Shown piece by piece: positions 1 through 8,638 of a stretch of DNA of 64,000 bases (positions within the stretch are counted from its first letter, which is position 1; each line of letters begins with the position of its first letter). The notes below the pieces were generated by a model, which saw nothing but the letters and a program-made list of their open reading frames with translations, was not told the origin of the DNA and ran no database searches. Origin of the DNA: Enhydrobacter aerosaccus (GTDB taxonomy: Bacteria; Pseudomonadota; Alphaproteobacteria; Reyranellales; Reyranellaceae); assembly GCF_900167455.1 (NCBI RefSeq), contig NZ_FUWJ01000001.1, positions 124,001 through 188,000 on the forward strand, written 5' to 3'. The translations under genes and the position numbers were made by a program.

Positions 1-123
1 CGATTGAGCAGTTTGACGCTGGACAAATATGGAGAGACAAGTGCACCGAAAGACGACGCGCGTGCGTTTCTCGCTTGGCTCAAGACATTGCGCCAGTCCC
101 AGACGGGAGGAACAACGCCATGA
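1..123 (+). other. C-terminal tail of an unidentified gene cut by the window edge
   Basis: Frame 1 is open from the first base to a TGA at 121-123 and encodes about 40 residues ending LRQSQTGGTTP. A strong GGAGG followed by ATG at 120 overlaps this stop (ATGA) and opens an 18-codon frame ending at 176 that looks like the start of a second, truncated gene. I do not recognise either. The ATGA coupling suggests a former operon cut off here. Confidence 0.35.
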
Positions 124-168
124 CGGATACAGCCACGGCGGCTAACCAGTCGCACCGGCTTGACATGA

Positions 169-522
169 TCAACTGACGCGGCCGGTACGAATGGTACTGA
201 TATCCAGTTCACCCCTCGGATGCTCCTTCGCCCATGCCAAGACTGCGTCTGTTGGAACGACCAGCGTCGTTTGGCCTTTGGGATGGAAGCAGTTCGCGCC
301 ACTCTTCATGTAGAAGGCACCCGCACCCCGAATGTAGACCCGTCCGCGCTTGAGATTTCTGCCCTCGATCTCCGTGACCACGTATTGCAGTAGGTGGCCC
401 TGCGTATGCCGCACAACGGCCGCCGCTGCAATTGGTGCATTCCGGTAGTAGGCCTCAATCTCCGCTTTCGTCTGATCTATGCAGGGCGACAAAGGGCCTT
501 CGTCTATGACTGCGCGTGACAT
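169..522 (-). CDS. Hypothetical protein, 117 aa
   Basis: A small soluble protein with no signal peptide or membrane segment and no motif I recognise. The middle is rich in beta-forming residues (VVRHTQGHLLQYVV, GRVYIRGAGAFYM), so it is probably a compact mixed alpha/beta domain. ATG at 522 has an AGGCGAG-like sequence close upstream. It faces away from the transfer operon and may be cargo of the mobile element. Function unknown. Confidence 0.45.
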   Translation of the reverse strand: MSRAVIDEGPLSPCIDQTKAEIEAYYRNAPIAAAAVVRHTQGHLLQYVVTEIEGRNLKRGRVYIRGAGAFYMKSGANCFHPKGQTTLVVPTDAVLAWAKEHPRGELDISTIRTGRVS

Positions 523-671
523 GCTCGCCTGATCGCGTTAGAGAAAAATATTGGCTCCAGAATCGCTCGAGTCGCTAGCGCGCCTCGACATGGCCTGGCA
601 GGAGACGCCGAAGCTGTTGGATCCCGTCCGGCGACCTTGGGCAGAATATCTCTTGCCGGAGCGCACCAGTC

Positions 672-1133
672 CTACTTTGGCTCAGCAACTGGCGTGCGCG
701 GCTCGGTGAGTTCACCGTTGAAAAGCGGCTGCCCTCCAAGCGCAAATCTACCAAGCCGTGCGATCACCGTGACGCCTGTAGCAACTCCGACCATCACGCC
801 AACGACGTACTCCCAAGTCGTAGGCGTCATGATGAGTGGCCAAACTTGCTGGACAAGGCTGAATCCGGCGATTGCTGCCGGTATCGCAAACGCCATTGCG
901 ATCAGCGACCGAACGGCGGGTGACCGACTGTTCTGGAACGTCACTTTGCCTATCAAGAACAGCGCTACACCGGCCACGGCACCGATCGCAAATCCGCCGA
1001 TCTCGCCACTGCCTGCGTGGATCGCCCAAAACGAGACCCACACCCCTACGGCGAAGGGCACGATGTAGACGGCGCAGAAGTAGAGCAGCGTACAGAACGC
1101 CAGGAGGGCCATCAGGCCGATCAAGCCAATCAT
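672..1133 (-). CDS. Small multi-pass membrane protein, 153 aa
   Basis: The protein begins MIGLIGLMALLAF and carries about four hydrophobic segments (roughly residues 3-30, 38-62, 72-95 and 100-125) followed by a polar tail, so it is an inner-membrane protein. I chose ATG 1133 because GGTGGAGGATGCG gives a well-spaced ribosome binding site; the frame is open 61 codons further upstream, but that part lacks the hydrophobic character. No family is recognised. It points away from traG and may be a hypothetical cargo or exclusion-type protein of the element; that role is only a guess from position. Confidence 0.6.
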   Translation of the reverse strand: MIGLIGLMALLAFCTLLYFCAVYIVPFAVGVWVSFWAIHAGSGEIGGFAIGAVAGVALFLIGKVTFQNSRSPAVRSLIAMAFAIPAAIAGFSLVQQVWPLIMTPTTWEYVVGVMVGVATGVTVIARLGRFALGGQPLFNGELTEPRTPVAEPK

Positions 1134-1437
1134 CGCATCCTCCACCGATGGACGATGTGGAGTCGCCGCCGCTCTGTTGCAACAACTTGAGATGGTACTC
1201 GGGCACGCCTCGAACCTTGGAACTGCGATGTGACATAGCTCAATTGCTCCCAACGCATCGCCTCCCGGCATGACCAGCTTCAGTTGCGCCAACGCACGCT
1301 CTAACGCGCTTCGCACTCATGGCGCGAGCGTGAGCGCAGACCCGCGCAGGTAAGGGCCGTTTCTCCTTTCAGCGTTTTGACGATTCCTATCGCGGTCCGG
1401 CGGCGCACCTGCCGCCCAGTAATCCAGCCGGCCGCCC
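1134..1437. other. Intergenic gap before the transfer operon
   Basis: About 300 bases between the divergent membrane protein gene and traG. Only overlapping shadow frames are present. It should contain the traG promoter, but I see no clear sigma70 boxes, operator palindrome or oriT-like inverted repeat. Confidence 0.4.
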
Positions 1438-3468
1438 ATGACCCCGACCCGCTTTCTCATCGGCCAGATCGCCATCGTCTTTGCCATCGTGATCGGTGGC
1501 TTGTGGGTGGCAACGCAATGGGCGGCGGCCGAGCTCGCCTACCAGCCGCGCCTGGGCGAGCCATGGTTCACGGCACTCGCCCTGCCGGTCTATCACCCTT
1601 GGCGCCTGTTCGAATGGTGGTACGCCTACGACGCCTACGCGCCCCACCTGTTCGACGAAGCCGGCGTGATCGCAGCCTCCGGTGGCTTCCTCGGCGTCAT
1701 CGTCGCCGTGATTGGATCGCTGTGGCGCGCCCGCCAGGCGCGGCTCGTCACCACCTACGGCTCCTCGCGCTGGGCCAGCCGGCGCGAGATCGACCGCGCA
1801 GGGCTGTTCCGTGCGATGGGCGTGTTCCTCGGCCGCCTCGACGATCGGTATCTGCGCCACGACGGCCCCGAGCACGTCATCGCCTTCGCCCCGACCCGCT
1901 CCGGCAAGGGCGTGGGCCTCGTCATCCCGACGCTTCTATCGTGGACCGAGAGCGCCGTCGTCCACGACATCAAGGGGGAGAACTGGCAGCTCACCGCCGG
2001 CTGGCGCAACCGCTTCTCGCACTGCCTGCTGTTCAATCCCACCGATCCGCGCTCGGCCCGCTACAACCCACTGCTCGAGGTTCGCAAGGGACCGGACGAG
2101 GTGCGCGACGTCCAGAACATTGCCGACATCCTGGTCGACCCGGAAGGGGCGCTGGAAAGGCGCAATCACTGGGAGAAGACCAGTCACGCGCTCCTGGTCG
2201 GCGCCATCCTGCACGTGCTCTATGCCGAGCCGGACAAGACACTGGCCCGCGTCGCCACCTTCCTGTCGGACCCGCTGCGCTCTTTCGAGCACACCCTGCG
2301 TCGGATGATGGAGACCAACCACCTCGGCACGGCGCGGCAGCCGGTGGTGCATCCCGTCGTGGCCTCCGCCGCGCGGGAGGTCCTGAACAAGTCGGAGAAC
2401 GAGCGCTCGGGCGTGCTGTCGACGGCGATGTCGTTCTTGGGCCTCTATCGTGATCCCGTGGTGGCCGCGACCACGGCTGCCTGTGACTGGCGCATCGCTG
2501 ACCTGGTCGATGCCGAGCGGCCGGTAACGCTCTACCTCGTTATCCCGCCCTCCGACATCTCCCGCACCAAGCCGCTGGTGCGCCTGGTCCTGAACCAGAT
2601 CGGGCGCCGCTTGACGGAACGGCTCGAGGGCGATCCCGGCAAGCGGCGGCGGCACCAGCTGCTGATGATGCTGGACGAGTTCCCCGCGCTAGGCCGCCTC
2701 GACTTTTTCGAGACCGCGCTCGCCTTCATGGCCGGCTACGGCATCCGGGCCTACCTGATCGCCCAGTCGCTCAACCAGATCTCCAAGGCCTACGGCGAGA
2801 GCAACGCCATCCTCGACAACTGCCATGTGCGGATTGCGTTCTCGTCCAACGATGAGCGCACGGCCAAGCGCATTTCCGATGCGCTGGGCACGGCGACCGA
2901 ACTGCGCATGCAGCGCAACTATGCGGGCCACCGGCTGGCGCCGTGGCTCAGCCACATCATGGTGTCGCGCCAGGAGAGCGCCCGCTCGCTGCTGACGCCG
3001 GGCGAGGTGATGCAGCTGCCGGCCGCCGACGAACTAGTCTTAGTCTCGGGCCTGCCGCCGATCCGCGCGAAGAAGCTGCACTACTACGAGGACCGCAATT
3101 TCTTGGGCCGAGTGAAGCCAAGCCCGGCACTGTCGGAGACGGCCTATCGCGATCGCCCGCCGGCGCGATCCGACGACTGGACGGGCCAGGTGCGCGCCAT
3201 CGACGTCCGGCTCAAGGAGGCGCCGCTTGATCCGCGGTGGGCCGATGAGGACGAGGGCGGCCTGCAGCGCAACCGCCATCCTGACGTCGCCCAGACGGAG
3301 GTCGTGCGGCCAATGGCGGCCGAGCACGAGACCGACCTCGGCCTGGACGAGAACGCCGTCGATGACACGAGCCTCGATCGCGCGCGGTCGTCCCGTGCGA
3401 TGCGCCGGGCTTATGGCGTGAACCAGGGCCAGGGCCGTCACCGCGACGACCTGTTGCCGTCGTTCTGA
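1438..3468 (+). CDS. traG: Conjugal transfer coupling protein TraG (VirD4 family)
   Basis: Type IV coupling protein, the inner-membrane ATPase that brings the relaxase-DNA complex to the mating channel. The 676-residue product has N-terminal membrane segments (about residues 5-30 and 75-97), a Walker A motif APTRSGKGVG near residues 150-160 and a Walker B motif MMLDEFPALGR near 408-418, followed by the QSLNQI and NCHVRIAFSSND regions typical of TraG/VirD4. Length matches the family. It is the first gene of the transfer operon and is followed after 11 bases by the CopG-like gene. The ribosome binding site before ATG 1438 is weak. A relaxase gene is expected upstream but is not present. Confidence 0.95.
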   Translation: MTPTRFLIGQIAIVFAIVIGGLWVATQWAAAELAYQPRLGEPWFTALALPVYHPWRLFEWWYAYDAYAPHLFDEAGVIAASGGFLGVIVAVIGSLWRARQARLVTTYGSSRWASRREIDRAGLFRAMGVFLGRLDDRYLRHDGPEHVIAFAPTRSGKGVGLVIPTLLSWTESAVVHDIKGENWQLTAGWRNRFSHCLLFNPTDPRSARYNPLLEVRKGPDEVRDVQNIADILVDPEGALERRNHWEKTSHALLVGAILHVLYAEPDKTLARVATFLSDPLRSFEHTLRRMMETNHLGTARQPVVHPVVASAAREVLNKSENERSGVLSTAMSFLGLYRDPVVAATTAACDWRIADLVDAERPVTLYLVIPPSDISRTKPLVRLVLNQIGRRLTERLEGDPGKRRRHQLLMMLDEFPALGRLDFFETALAFMAGYGIRAYLIAQSLNQISKAYGESNAILDNCHVRIAFSSNDERTAKRISDALGTATELRMQRNYAGHRLAPWLSHIMVSRQESARSLLTPGEVMQLPAADELVLVSGLPPIRAKKLHYYEDRNFLGRVKPSPALSETAYRDRPPARSDDWTGQVRAIDVRLKEAPLDPRWADEDEGGLQRNRHPDVAQTEVVRPMAAEHETDLGLDENAVDDTSLDRARSSRAMRRAYGVNQGQGRHRDDLLPSF

Positions 3469-3479
3469 GGGGGCAGGCG

Positions 3480-3893
3480 ATGAAGCGGCGCCACGAGTTC
3501 TACCTCGACGCGGACGTCTCCGAGCAGCTCAACGCGCTTGCCGCCAAGCCCGGGGCGTCGAAGACCGCGATCATGAGCGACGCCCTGCGGGCCTACCTCG
3601 AGCGGCGCGGCGCCAACGAGCTCGACCAGCGCTTTCGCGCCCGCCTCGACAGACTCTCCATGCAACTGGGCCGCATCGAACGCGACCAGCAGGTGATCGC
3701 CGAGATGCTGGCCCTGTTCGTGCGCTTCCAGCTCACTGTCACGGCGCCGATCCCCGAGGCCGACCGCGCGGCCCGCGCCTTGGGCCAGGCACGCTACGAG
3801 TCCTTCATTCAGCAGGTGAGCCGCAGGCTCGCGGGCGGCGTAGGCACCATCGAGGACGTGTTGCACCAGCGGCCTTCGGAGAGTGCCCCATGA
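3480..3893 (+). CDS. CopG-like ribbon-helix-helix protein of the transfer operon
   Basis: A 137-residue protein with an N-terminal ribbon-helix-helix domain: MKRRHEFYLDADVSEQL forms the strand and first helix and ASKTAIMSDALRAYLERR the second. The rest is helical with coiled-coil character (RFRARLDRLSMQLGRIERDQQ). Proteins of this kind sit between traG and trbB in Tn4371-like transfer operons and are thought to act as autoregulators or relaxosome accessories. ATG follows GGGGGCAGGCG, and the stop overlaps the trbB start by four bases, so expression is coupled. Confidence 0.85.
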   Translation: MKRRHEFYLDADVSEQLNALAAKPGASKTAIMSDALRAYLERRGANELDQRFRARLDRLSMQLGRIERDQQVIAEMLALFVRFQLTVTAPIPEADRAARALGQARYESFIQQVSRRLAGGVGTIEDVLHQRPSESAP

Positions 3894-4867
3894 GCGGAAT
3901 GGGTCAGTCCGAAGCCCGCGGCCGCCGTCGCGCCATGCTGCGCACCGCCATGGGCCCTGCCATTGCTGCGGCTCTGGCCGATCCAGGCGTGATCGAGGTC
4001 ATGGTGAACCCCGACGGCAGCCTGCGCCTGGATCGGCTGGGGGAGGGCAGGGTTGTGACCGACACGCGGCTCAGCGTCGCCGACGTCGAGCGCATCATCC
4101 GCTTGGTGGCTTCGCATGTGCGCGTCGAGGTGCACGCCAACAATCCCGTGGTCAGTGCCGAACTCCCCGAGACGGGCGAGCGCTTTGAAGGCATCCTGCC
4201 GCCGGTCTCGACGGCGCCCTGCTTCTCGATCCGCAAGCCCGCCGCCAAGGTCTTCACTCTCGACGACTACATCGCCGACAACATCCTCTTGCCCTTGCAG
4301 GCGGAAGCGCTGCGCCGTGCCGTTGCCGACCGCCGCAACCTCCTGATCGCCGGCGGCACCAGCTCGGGCAAGACGACACTCGCCAACGCGCTGCTGGCAG
4401 AGGTCGCGCGGCTCGACGATCGCGTGATCCTGATCGAGGACACGCGCGAGCTGCAGTGCGCCGCTCCTGACTGTGTTGCCCTGCGCACGAAGCCGGGCGT
4501 TGTGAGCCTGGCCGACCTCGTGCGCTCGACCCTGCGGCTCAGGCCCGACCGCATCATCGTGGGCGAGGTGCGCGGGCCGGAGGCGCTTGACTTGTTGAAG
4601 GCCTGGAACACCGGGCATCCCGGCGGCATCGCCACGGTGCACGCCAACTCCGCGCGCGCCGCCCTCTACCGGCTCGAGCAGCTGATCCAGGAGACAGTGA
4701 TGGCCGTGCCGCGGCGGCTGATCGCCGAGGCCATCGACTACGTCGTGTTCATCCAGGGCCGCGGGCTCGCGCGCCGTGTCGAGGCCATTGCCGAGGTGAC
4801 CGGGCTAGACGCCAACGGCGACTACCAGGTCACCGAGCTCGCCCCCCATCGCCTGCACGCCCTTTGA
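3890..4867 (+). CDS. trbB: P-type conjugative transfer ATPase TrbB (VirB11 family)
   Basis: Cytoplasmic hexameric secretion ATPase that powers pilus assembly and substrate transfer. The 325-residue product has an N-terminal domain ending around FSIRKPAAKVFTLDDY, Walker A GGTSSGKTT at about residues 155-163, an Asp box VILIEDTREL, Walker B-like RPDRIIVGEVRG and the His box GHPGGIATVHANSA, all in canonical VirB11 order. Length is normal for TrbB. The ATG overlaps the stop of the preceding CopG-like gene (ATGA). Confidence 0.96.
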   Translation: MSGMGQSEARGRRRAMLRTAMGPAIAAALADPGVIEVMVNPDGSLRLDRLGEGRVVTDTRLSVADVERIIRLVASHVRVEVHANNPVVSAELPETGERFEGILPPVSTAPCFSIRKPAAKVFTLDDYIADNILLPLQAEALRRAVADRRNLLIAGGTSSGKTTLANALLAEVARLDDRVILIEDTRELQCAAPDCVALRTKPGVVSLADLVRSTLRLRPDRIIVGEVRGPEALDLLKAWNTGHPGGIATVHANSARAALYRLEQLIQETVMAVPRRLIAEAIDYVVFIQGRGLARRVEAIAEVTGLDANGDYQVTELAPHRLHAL

Positions 4868-4884
4868 GCCGAGGAGAGTGTTCC

Positions 4885-5199
4885 ATGCCCATCATCCGAC
4901 CATTGAGAACCCCGCTTGCTCTCCTGCTGCTGACCCTGGCGAGCCCGGCCTGGGCGGCCGGCTCCAACATGCCCTGGGAGCAGCCGCTGCAGCAGATCCT
5001 GGAGTCGGTGCAGGGACCGGTGGCCAAGATCGTCGCCGTCATCATCATCATCGTCACGGGCTTGAGCCTTGCCTTCGGCGAGACCCACGGGGGATTCCGG
5101 CGGCTGATCCAGATCGTCTTCGGCATCTCGATTGCCTTTGCCGCCTCCTCCTTCTTTCTCTCCTTCTTCTCCTTCTCGGGCGGAGCGCTGGTGTCATGA
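4885..5199 (+). CDS. trbC: Conjugative pilin precursor TrbC (VirB2-like)
   Basis: A 104-residue protein with an N-terminal signal peptide (MPIIRPLRTPLALLLLTLASPAWA, cleavage after AWA) and two hydrophobic helices separated by a short polar loop (IVAVIIIIVTGLSLAF and LIQIVFGISIAFAASSFFLSFF), the pattern of TrbC/VirB2 prepilins. ATG 4885 is preceded by GAGGAGAGTG; an upstream TTG at 4864 would add seven residues and break the signal peptide, so it was not chosen. The last codons overlap trbD. Confidence 0.92.
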   Translation: MPIIRPLRTPLALLLLTLASPAWAAGSNMPWEQPLQQILESVQGPVAKIVAVIIIIVTGLSLAFGETHGGFRRLIQIVFGISIAFAASSFFLSFFSFSGGALVS

Positions 5200-5453
5200 G
5201 CGCCGAAGGCTTCGAGGTGCCCCTGCATCGCGCGCTCTGCGAGCCCATCCTGCTCGCCGGCGCGCCGCGCACCGTCGCGATCGTCAACGGCACCGTGGCG
5301 GCGGCTTTAGGCTTGGGGCTTAGGCTTTGGCTCGCCGGCCTGGTGCTGTGGGTGGTCGGCCACTCGCTCGCGGTGTTTGCGGCCAAGCGCGATCCTCACT
5401 TTGCCGACGTGCTAGCGCGGCATCTGCGGCAGCGGGGGTGGCTGTCATGCTGA
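5196..5453 (+). CDS. trbD: Conjugal transfer protein TrbD (VirB3-like)
   Basis: An 85-residue inner-membrane protein with the compact VirB3/TrbD layout: a short N-terminal segment containing VPLHRALCEPILLAG, one long hydrophobic hairpin (VAAALGLGLRLWLAGLVLWVVGHSLAVF) and a charged tail RDPHFADVLARHLRQ. It starts with ATG overlapping the trbC stop and ends four bases into trbE, so translation is coupled on both sides. TrbD anchors the TrbE ATPase at the membrane. Confidence 0.92.
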   Translation: MSAEGFEVPLHRALCEPILLAGAPRTVAIVNGTVAAALGLGLRLWLAGLVLWVVGHSLAVFAAKRDPHFADVLARHLRQRGWLSC

Positions 5454-7903
5454 ACCTCGCCGAGTATCGCCGTCGCGCCGATCGCCTCGCCGACCATCTG
5501 CCGTGGGCTGCCCTGGTGGCGCCCGGCGTAGTGGTGAACAAGGACGGCAGCTTCCAGCGCACGTTGCGCTTCCGCGGGCCCGACCTCGAGAGCGCCACCG
5601 AGGCGGAGCTTCTGGCGACCTCCGCCCGTCTCAACAACCTCTTGCGCCGCTTCGGCTCGGGCTGGGCGCTGTTCTTCGAGGCCGAGCGGTTCGAAGCGCT
5701 GGGCTATCCCGATTCGCGCTTCCCCGACGCGGCCTCCTGGCTGGTCGACCGCGAGCGGAGAGCCGCGTTCGAGCAGCAGGCCGATCGAGAGGGGGAACAG
5801 CAACGCTCGAGCCCCTTCGAGAGCGCCTACCATCTCACACTTCTCTACCTGCCCCCGGCTGACCGCGTCAGCCGGCTTGCGCGTGCCTTCCTCGAGACGG
5901 GGCGTGAAGACTCGCAGCGTGACTGGCGGCAGGAGCTGGCGGGCTTCATCGCCGAGAGCGAGCGGGCGCTGGATCTGCTCACCGGCCTCTTGCCGGAGGT
6001 TGAGGCGTTGGACGATGCCGGAACGCTAACCTATCTGCACGGCACCATCTCGCCCCACCGCCATCGCCTCGGCGTTTCCGACACTCCCATGTATCTCGAT
6101 GGCCTGCTGGTCGACGAGCCGCTCACCGGCGGCCTCGAGCCGATGCTGGGCGACCGTCATCTGCGGGCTGTGTCGGTGCTGGGTTTCCCCAACAATACCC
6201 ATCCCGGCCTGCTGGACGCCCTCAATCACCTTGGCTTCCCCTATCGCTGGGCCACACGTTTTCTGGCCCTGGACAAGACCGATGCTCGCCGGGAGCTCAC
6301 GCGCCTGCGGCGCCAATGGTTCGCCAAGCGCAAGTCCATCACCGCGCTCCTGCGCGAGGTTTTGTACAACGAGCCCGTCCAGCTGATCGATTCCGACGCC
6401 GAAAACAAGGTGTTGGACACCGACCTGGCCTTGCAGGCGCTGGGTGGCGACCACGTCGCGTTCGGGTACCTGAGCACCACCGTCGTGCTGCTCGATCATG
6501 ACCGGCAAGCCGTCGACGACAAGGTCCGGGCCGTCGAGCGCGTCGTCAACGGCGCAGGCTTCACCACCATTCGCGAGAGCCTCAACGCCGTCGAAGCCTG
6601 GCTCGGTACCTTGCCCGGGCACGTCTACGCCAATGTTCGTCAGCCGCTGGTCCATACGCTCAATCTGGCCCACCTGGTGCCGGTCAGTTCCGTCTGGGCG
6701 GGGCCGCTACGGAACGATCATCTCGACGGCCCGCCGCTCTTCTATGGCGAGACCAGCGGGTCGACGCCGTTTCGGTTCTCGACCCATGTCGGCGACGTCG
6801 GCCACACGCTGATCGTGGGGCCCACCGGTGCGGGCAAGTCCGTGCTGCTGGCGCTGATGGCGCTGCAGTTCCGCCGCTATCCAGGCTCGCAGGTTTACAT
6901 CTTCGACAAGGGCAACTCTGCCCGCGCCGCCGTGCTGGCGATGCGTGGGATCCATCACGTCCTGGGCGCCGATGGCTCGTTTGCCTTCCAGCCGCTCGCC
7001 CGTATCGACGAGCCGGCCGAAGCCAGCTGGGCGGCAGAGTGGGTCGGAGACTTGCTCGCGCACGAGAAGGTCAATGTCACCCCCGAAATCAAGGAAGCCG
7101 TGTGGAGCGCGCTTCTCAGTCTCGCGTCTGCGCCGATCGAGGAGCGCACGCTCACCGGGCTCTCGCTTCTCCTGCAATCCAATGCGCTGAAGTCGGCGCT
7201 GCTGCCTTACACCCTGGAGGGCCCGTTCGGCCGGCTGCTCGACGCGGCGCAGGACTGGCTGGCGCTGTCGGAGGTGCAGTGCTTCGAGACCGAGTCGCTG
7301 CTGCACGAGACCGCCGTAGTCGCGCCGGTGCTCACTTATCTGTTCCACCGGCTGGAGGAGCGGTTCGATGGCCGGCCGACACTTTTGATCCTGGACGAGG
7401 CCTGGGTCTTTCTCGACCAGCCGCTGTTCGCCGCCCGCATCCGCGAATGGCTGAAAGTGATGCGCAAGAAGAACGTGGCCGTGGTGTTCGCCACCCAGTC
7501 GCTGAGCGACGTCACCGGCAGCAGCATCGCCCCGGTCCTGATCGAGAGCTGCCCCCAGCGCATCTTCCTGCCCAACGACCGCGCGATCGAGCCGCAGGCG
7601 CGTGCGGCCTACGAACGCTTCGGCCTCAACGACCGCCAGATCGAGATTCTGAGCCGGGCGACGCCCAAGCGGCAGTACTACCTCAACTCCCGGCGCGGCA
7701 ACCGCCTGTTCGAGTTCGGGTTGGGCCCGGTGGCGCTGGTCCTCTGCGGCACCTCCGATCCTGCGACCCAGGCCCTGATCGACCGTCTGCTCGCCGAAGG
7801 CGACGCCGGTTTTGCCGCCCGCTTCCTCGCCGCGCGCGGCCTCGACTGGGCGGCCGAGCTCTTGGACCAGTTCCCATCCCCTCCTTTGGAGCCATCGCCA
7901 TGA
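5447..7903 (+). CDS. trbE: Conjugal transfer ATPase TrbE (VirB4 family)
   Basis: The large ATPase of the mating-pair apparatus, 818 residues. It has the TrbE N-terminal domain (LNLAEYRRRADRLADHLPW), a CagE/VirB4 region, Walker A VGPTGAGKSVLLAL near residues 455-466 and Walker B LLILDEAWVF near residues 645-655 with the ATQSLSD motif after it. The frame is open further upstream to 5327, but ATG 5447 overlaps the trbD stop and matches the family N-terminus. Stop and trbJ start overlap as ATGA. Confidence 0.95.
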   Translation: MLNLAEYRRRADRLADHLPWAALVAPGVVVNKDGSFQRTLRFRGPDLESATEAELLATSARLNNLLRRFGSGWALFFEAERFEALGYPDSRFPDAASWLVDRERRAAFEQQADREGEQQRSSPFESAYHLTLLYLPPADRVSRLARAFLETGREDSQRDWRQELAGFIAESERALDLLTGLLPEVEALDDAGTLTYLHGTISPHRHRLGVSDTPMYLDGLLVDEPLTGGLEPMLGDRHLRAVSVLGFPNNTHPGLLDALNHLGFPYRWATRFLALDKTDARRELTRLRRQWFAKRKSITALLREVLYNEPVQLIDSDAENKVLDTDLALQALGGDHVAFGYLSTTVVLLDHDRQAVDDKVRAVERVVNGAGFTTIRESLNAVEAWLGTLPGHVYANVRQPLVHTLNLAHLVPVSSVWAGPLRNDHLDGPPLFYGETSGSTPFRFSTHVGDVGHTLIVGPTGAGKSVLLALMALQFRRYPGSQVYIFDKGNSARAAVLAMRGIHHVLGADGSFAFQPLARIDEPAEASWAAEWVGDLLAHEKVNVTPEIKEAVWSALLSLASAPIEERTLTGLSLLLQSNALKSALLPYTLEGPFGRLLDAAQDWLALSEVQCFETESLLHETAVVAPVLTYLFHRLEERFDGRPTLLILDEAWVFLDQPLFAARIREWLKVMRKKNVAVVFATQSLSDVTGSSIAPVLIESCPQRIFLPNDRAIEPQARAAYERFGLNDRQIEILSRATPKRQYYLNSRRGNRLFEFGLGPVALVLCGTSDPATQALIDRLLAEGDAGFAARFLAARGLDWAAELLDQFPSPPLEPSP

Positions 7904-8616
7904 CTCGCTTCGCGCGTGCTCTTCTCGTCGTCCTCGCCGTGGGCGCTGCCGGCGCCAGCGTGCCGGCGCGGGCGCAGTTTGCGGTGTTCGATGCCCAGAA
8001 CTACGCCGAGAACGTGCTGCAGGCCGCGCGGCAGCTTCAGCAGATCAACAACCAGATCCAGGGGCTGCAGAACCAGGTCCTGATGCTGGAGAACATGGCC
8101 AGGAACCTCGCGAGTCTCGACGTCTCGCAGCTCGACAGCATGGTCTCCGCCTTGACCCAGGTCGGCGGGCTGATGAACCAGGCGCAGAGCATCGGTTTCA
8201 GCGTCGGCGCCAGCCAGGCCGCCTTTAACCAGCTCTTTCCCCAGCAGTACGGCGCCTCGGTCACCGTCCCGCAGCTCGTCGCGGATGCGCGTCAGCGCTG
8301 GCAGGCGGCGCGCGAGGCGTTCGGCCAGACCATGACCGTGCAGGCGCAGGTCGCCCAGAACGTCCAGGCGGATACCGCCACGCTGTCGTCGCTGGTGACG
8401 GCCTCGCAAGGGGCTGTTGGCAATCTCCAGGCGCAGCAGGCAGTCGCCCAGCTGGTGGCGCTCTCAGTCAAGCAGCAGCTCCAGGTGCAGGATCTCATGG
8501 CGGCGCAATACCGCGCCACAGCGCTCGAGCACGCGCGCCAGGCCGAGACGGAGGAGGCGGCACGCGCCGCTTATGACCGCTTCCTCGGCACCGACTCCGC
8601 CTACACCGCGCAATAG
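7900..8616 (+). CDS. trbJ: P-type conjugative transfer protein TrbJ (VirB5-like)
   Basis: A 238-residue exported protein. The signal peptide MTRFARALLVVLAVGAAGA ends near VPARAQ; the mature part is almost wholly helical and Gln-rich (AARQLQQINNQIQGLQNQVLMLENM), as in TrbJ/VirB5 proteins that form the minor pilus tip component. The ATG overlaps the trbE stop. The next gene starts 22 bases after its stop, leaving no room for trbK, the small entry-exclusion lipoprotein that lies here in IncP plasmids. Confidence 0.92.
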   Translation: MTRFARALLVVLAVGAAGASVPARAQFAVFDAQNYAENVLQAARQLQQINNQIQGLQNQVLMLENMARNLASLDVSQLDSMVSALTQVGGLMNQAQSIGFSVGASQAAFNQLFPQQYGASVTVPQLVADARQRWQAAREAFGQTMTVQAQVAQNVQADTATLSSLVTASQGAVGNLQAQQAVAQLVALSVKQQLQVQDLMAAQYRATALEHARQAETEEAARAAYDRFLGTDSAYTAQ

Positions 8617-8638
8617 AACGGCCGGGAGAGCGCGCACG

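Noticed and set aside
551..709. A 53-codon plus-strand frame starting TTG with protein-like sequence (LDMAWQETPKLLDPVRRPWAEYLLPE)
   Set aside because: It overlaps the end of the minus-strand membrane protein gene, has no ribosome binding site and no family resemblance; it may be a relic, but the support is too weak for a feature.
1377..2453. Long open frame overlapping traG in another phase
   Set aside because: Arg/Pro-rich translation without domains, a shadow of the GC-rich traG gene.
7039..7899. Long open frame upstream of and in phase with trbJ, inside trbE
   Set aside because: Low-complexity Arg/Ala/Pro translation; trbE in the other frame has clear motifs, so only the part from 7900 is coding.
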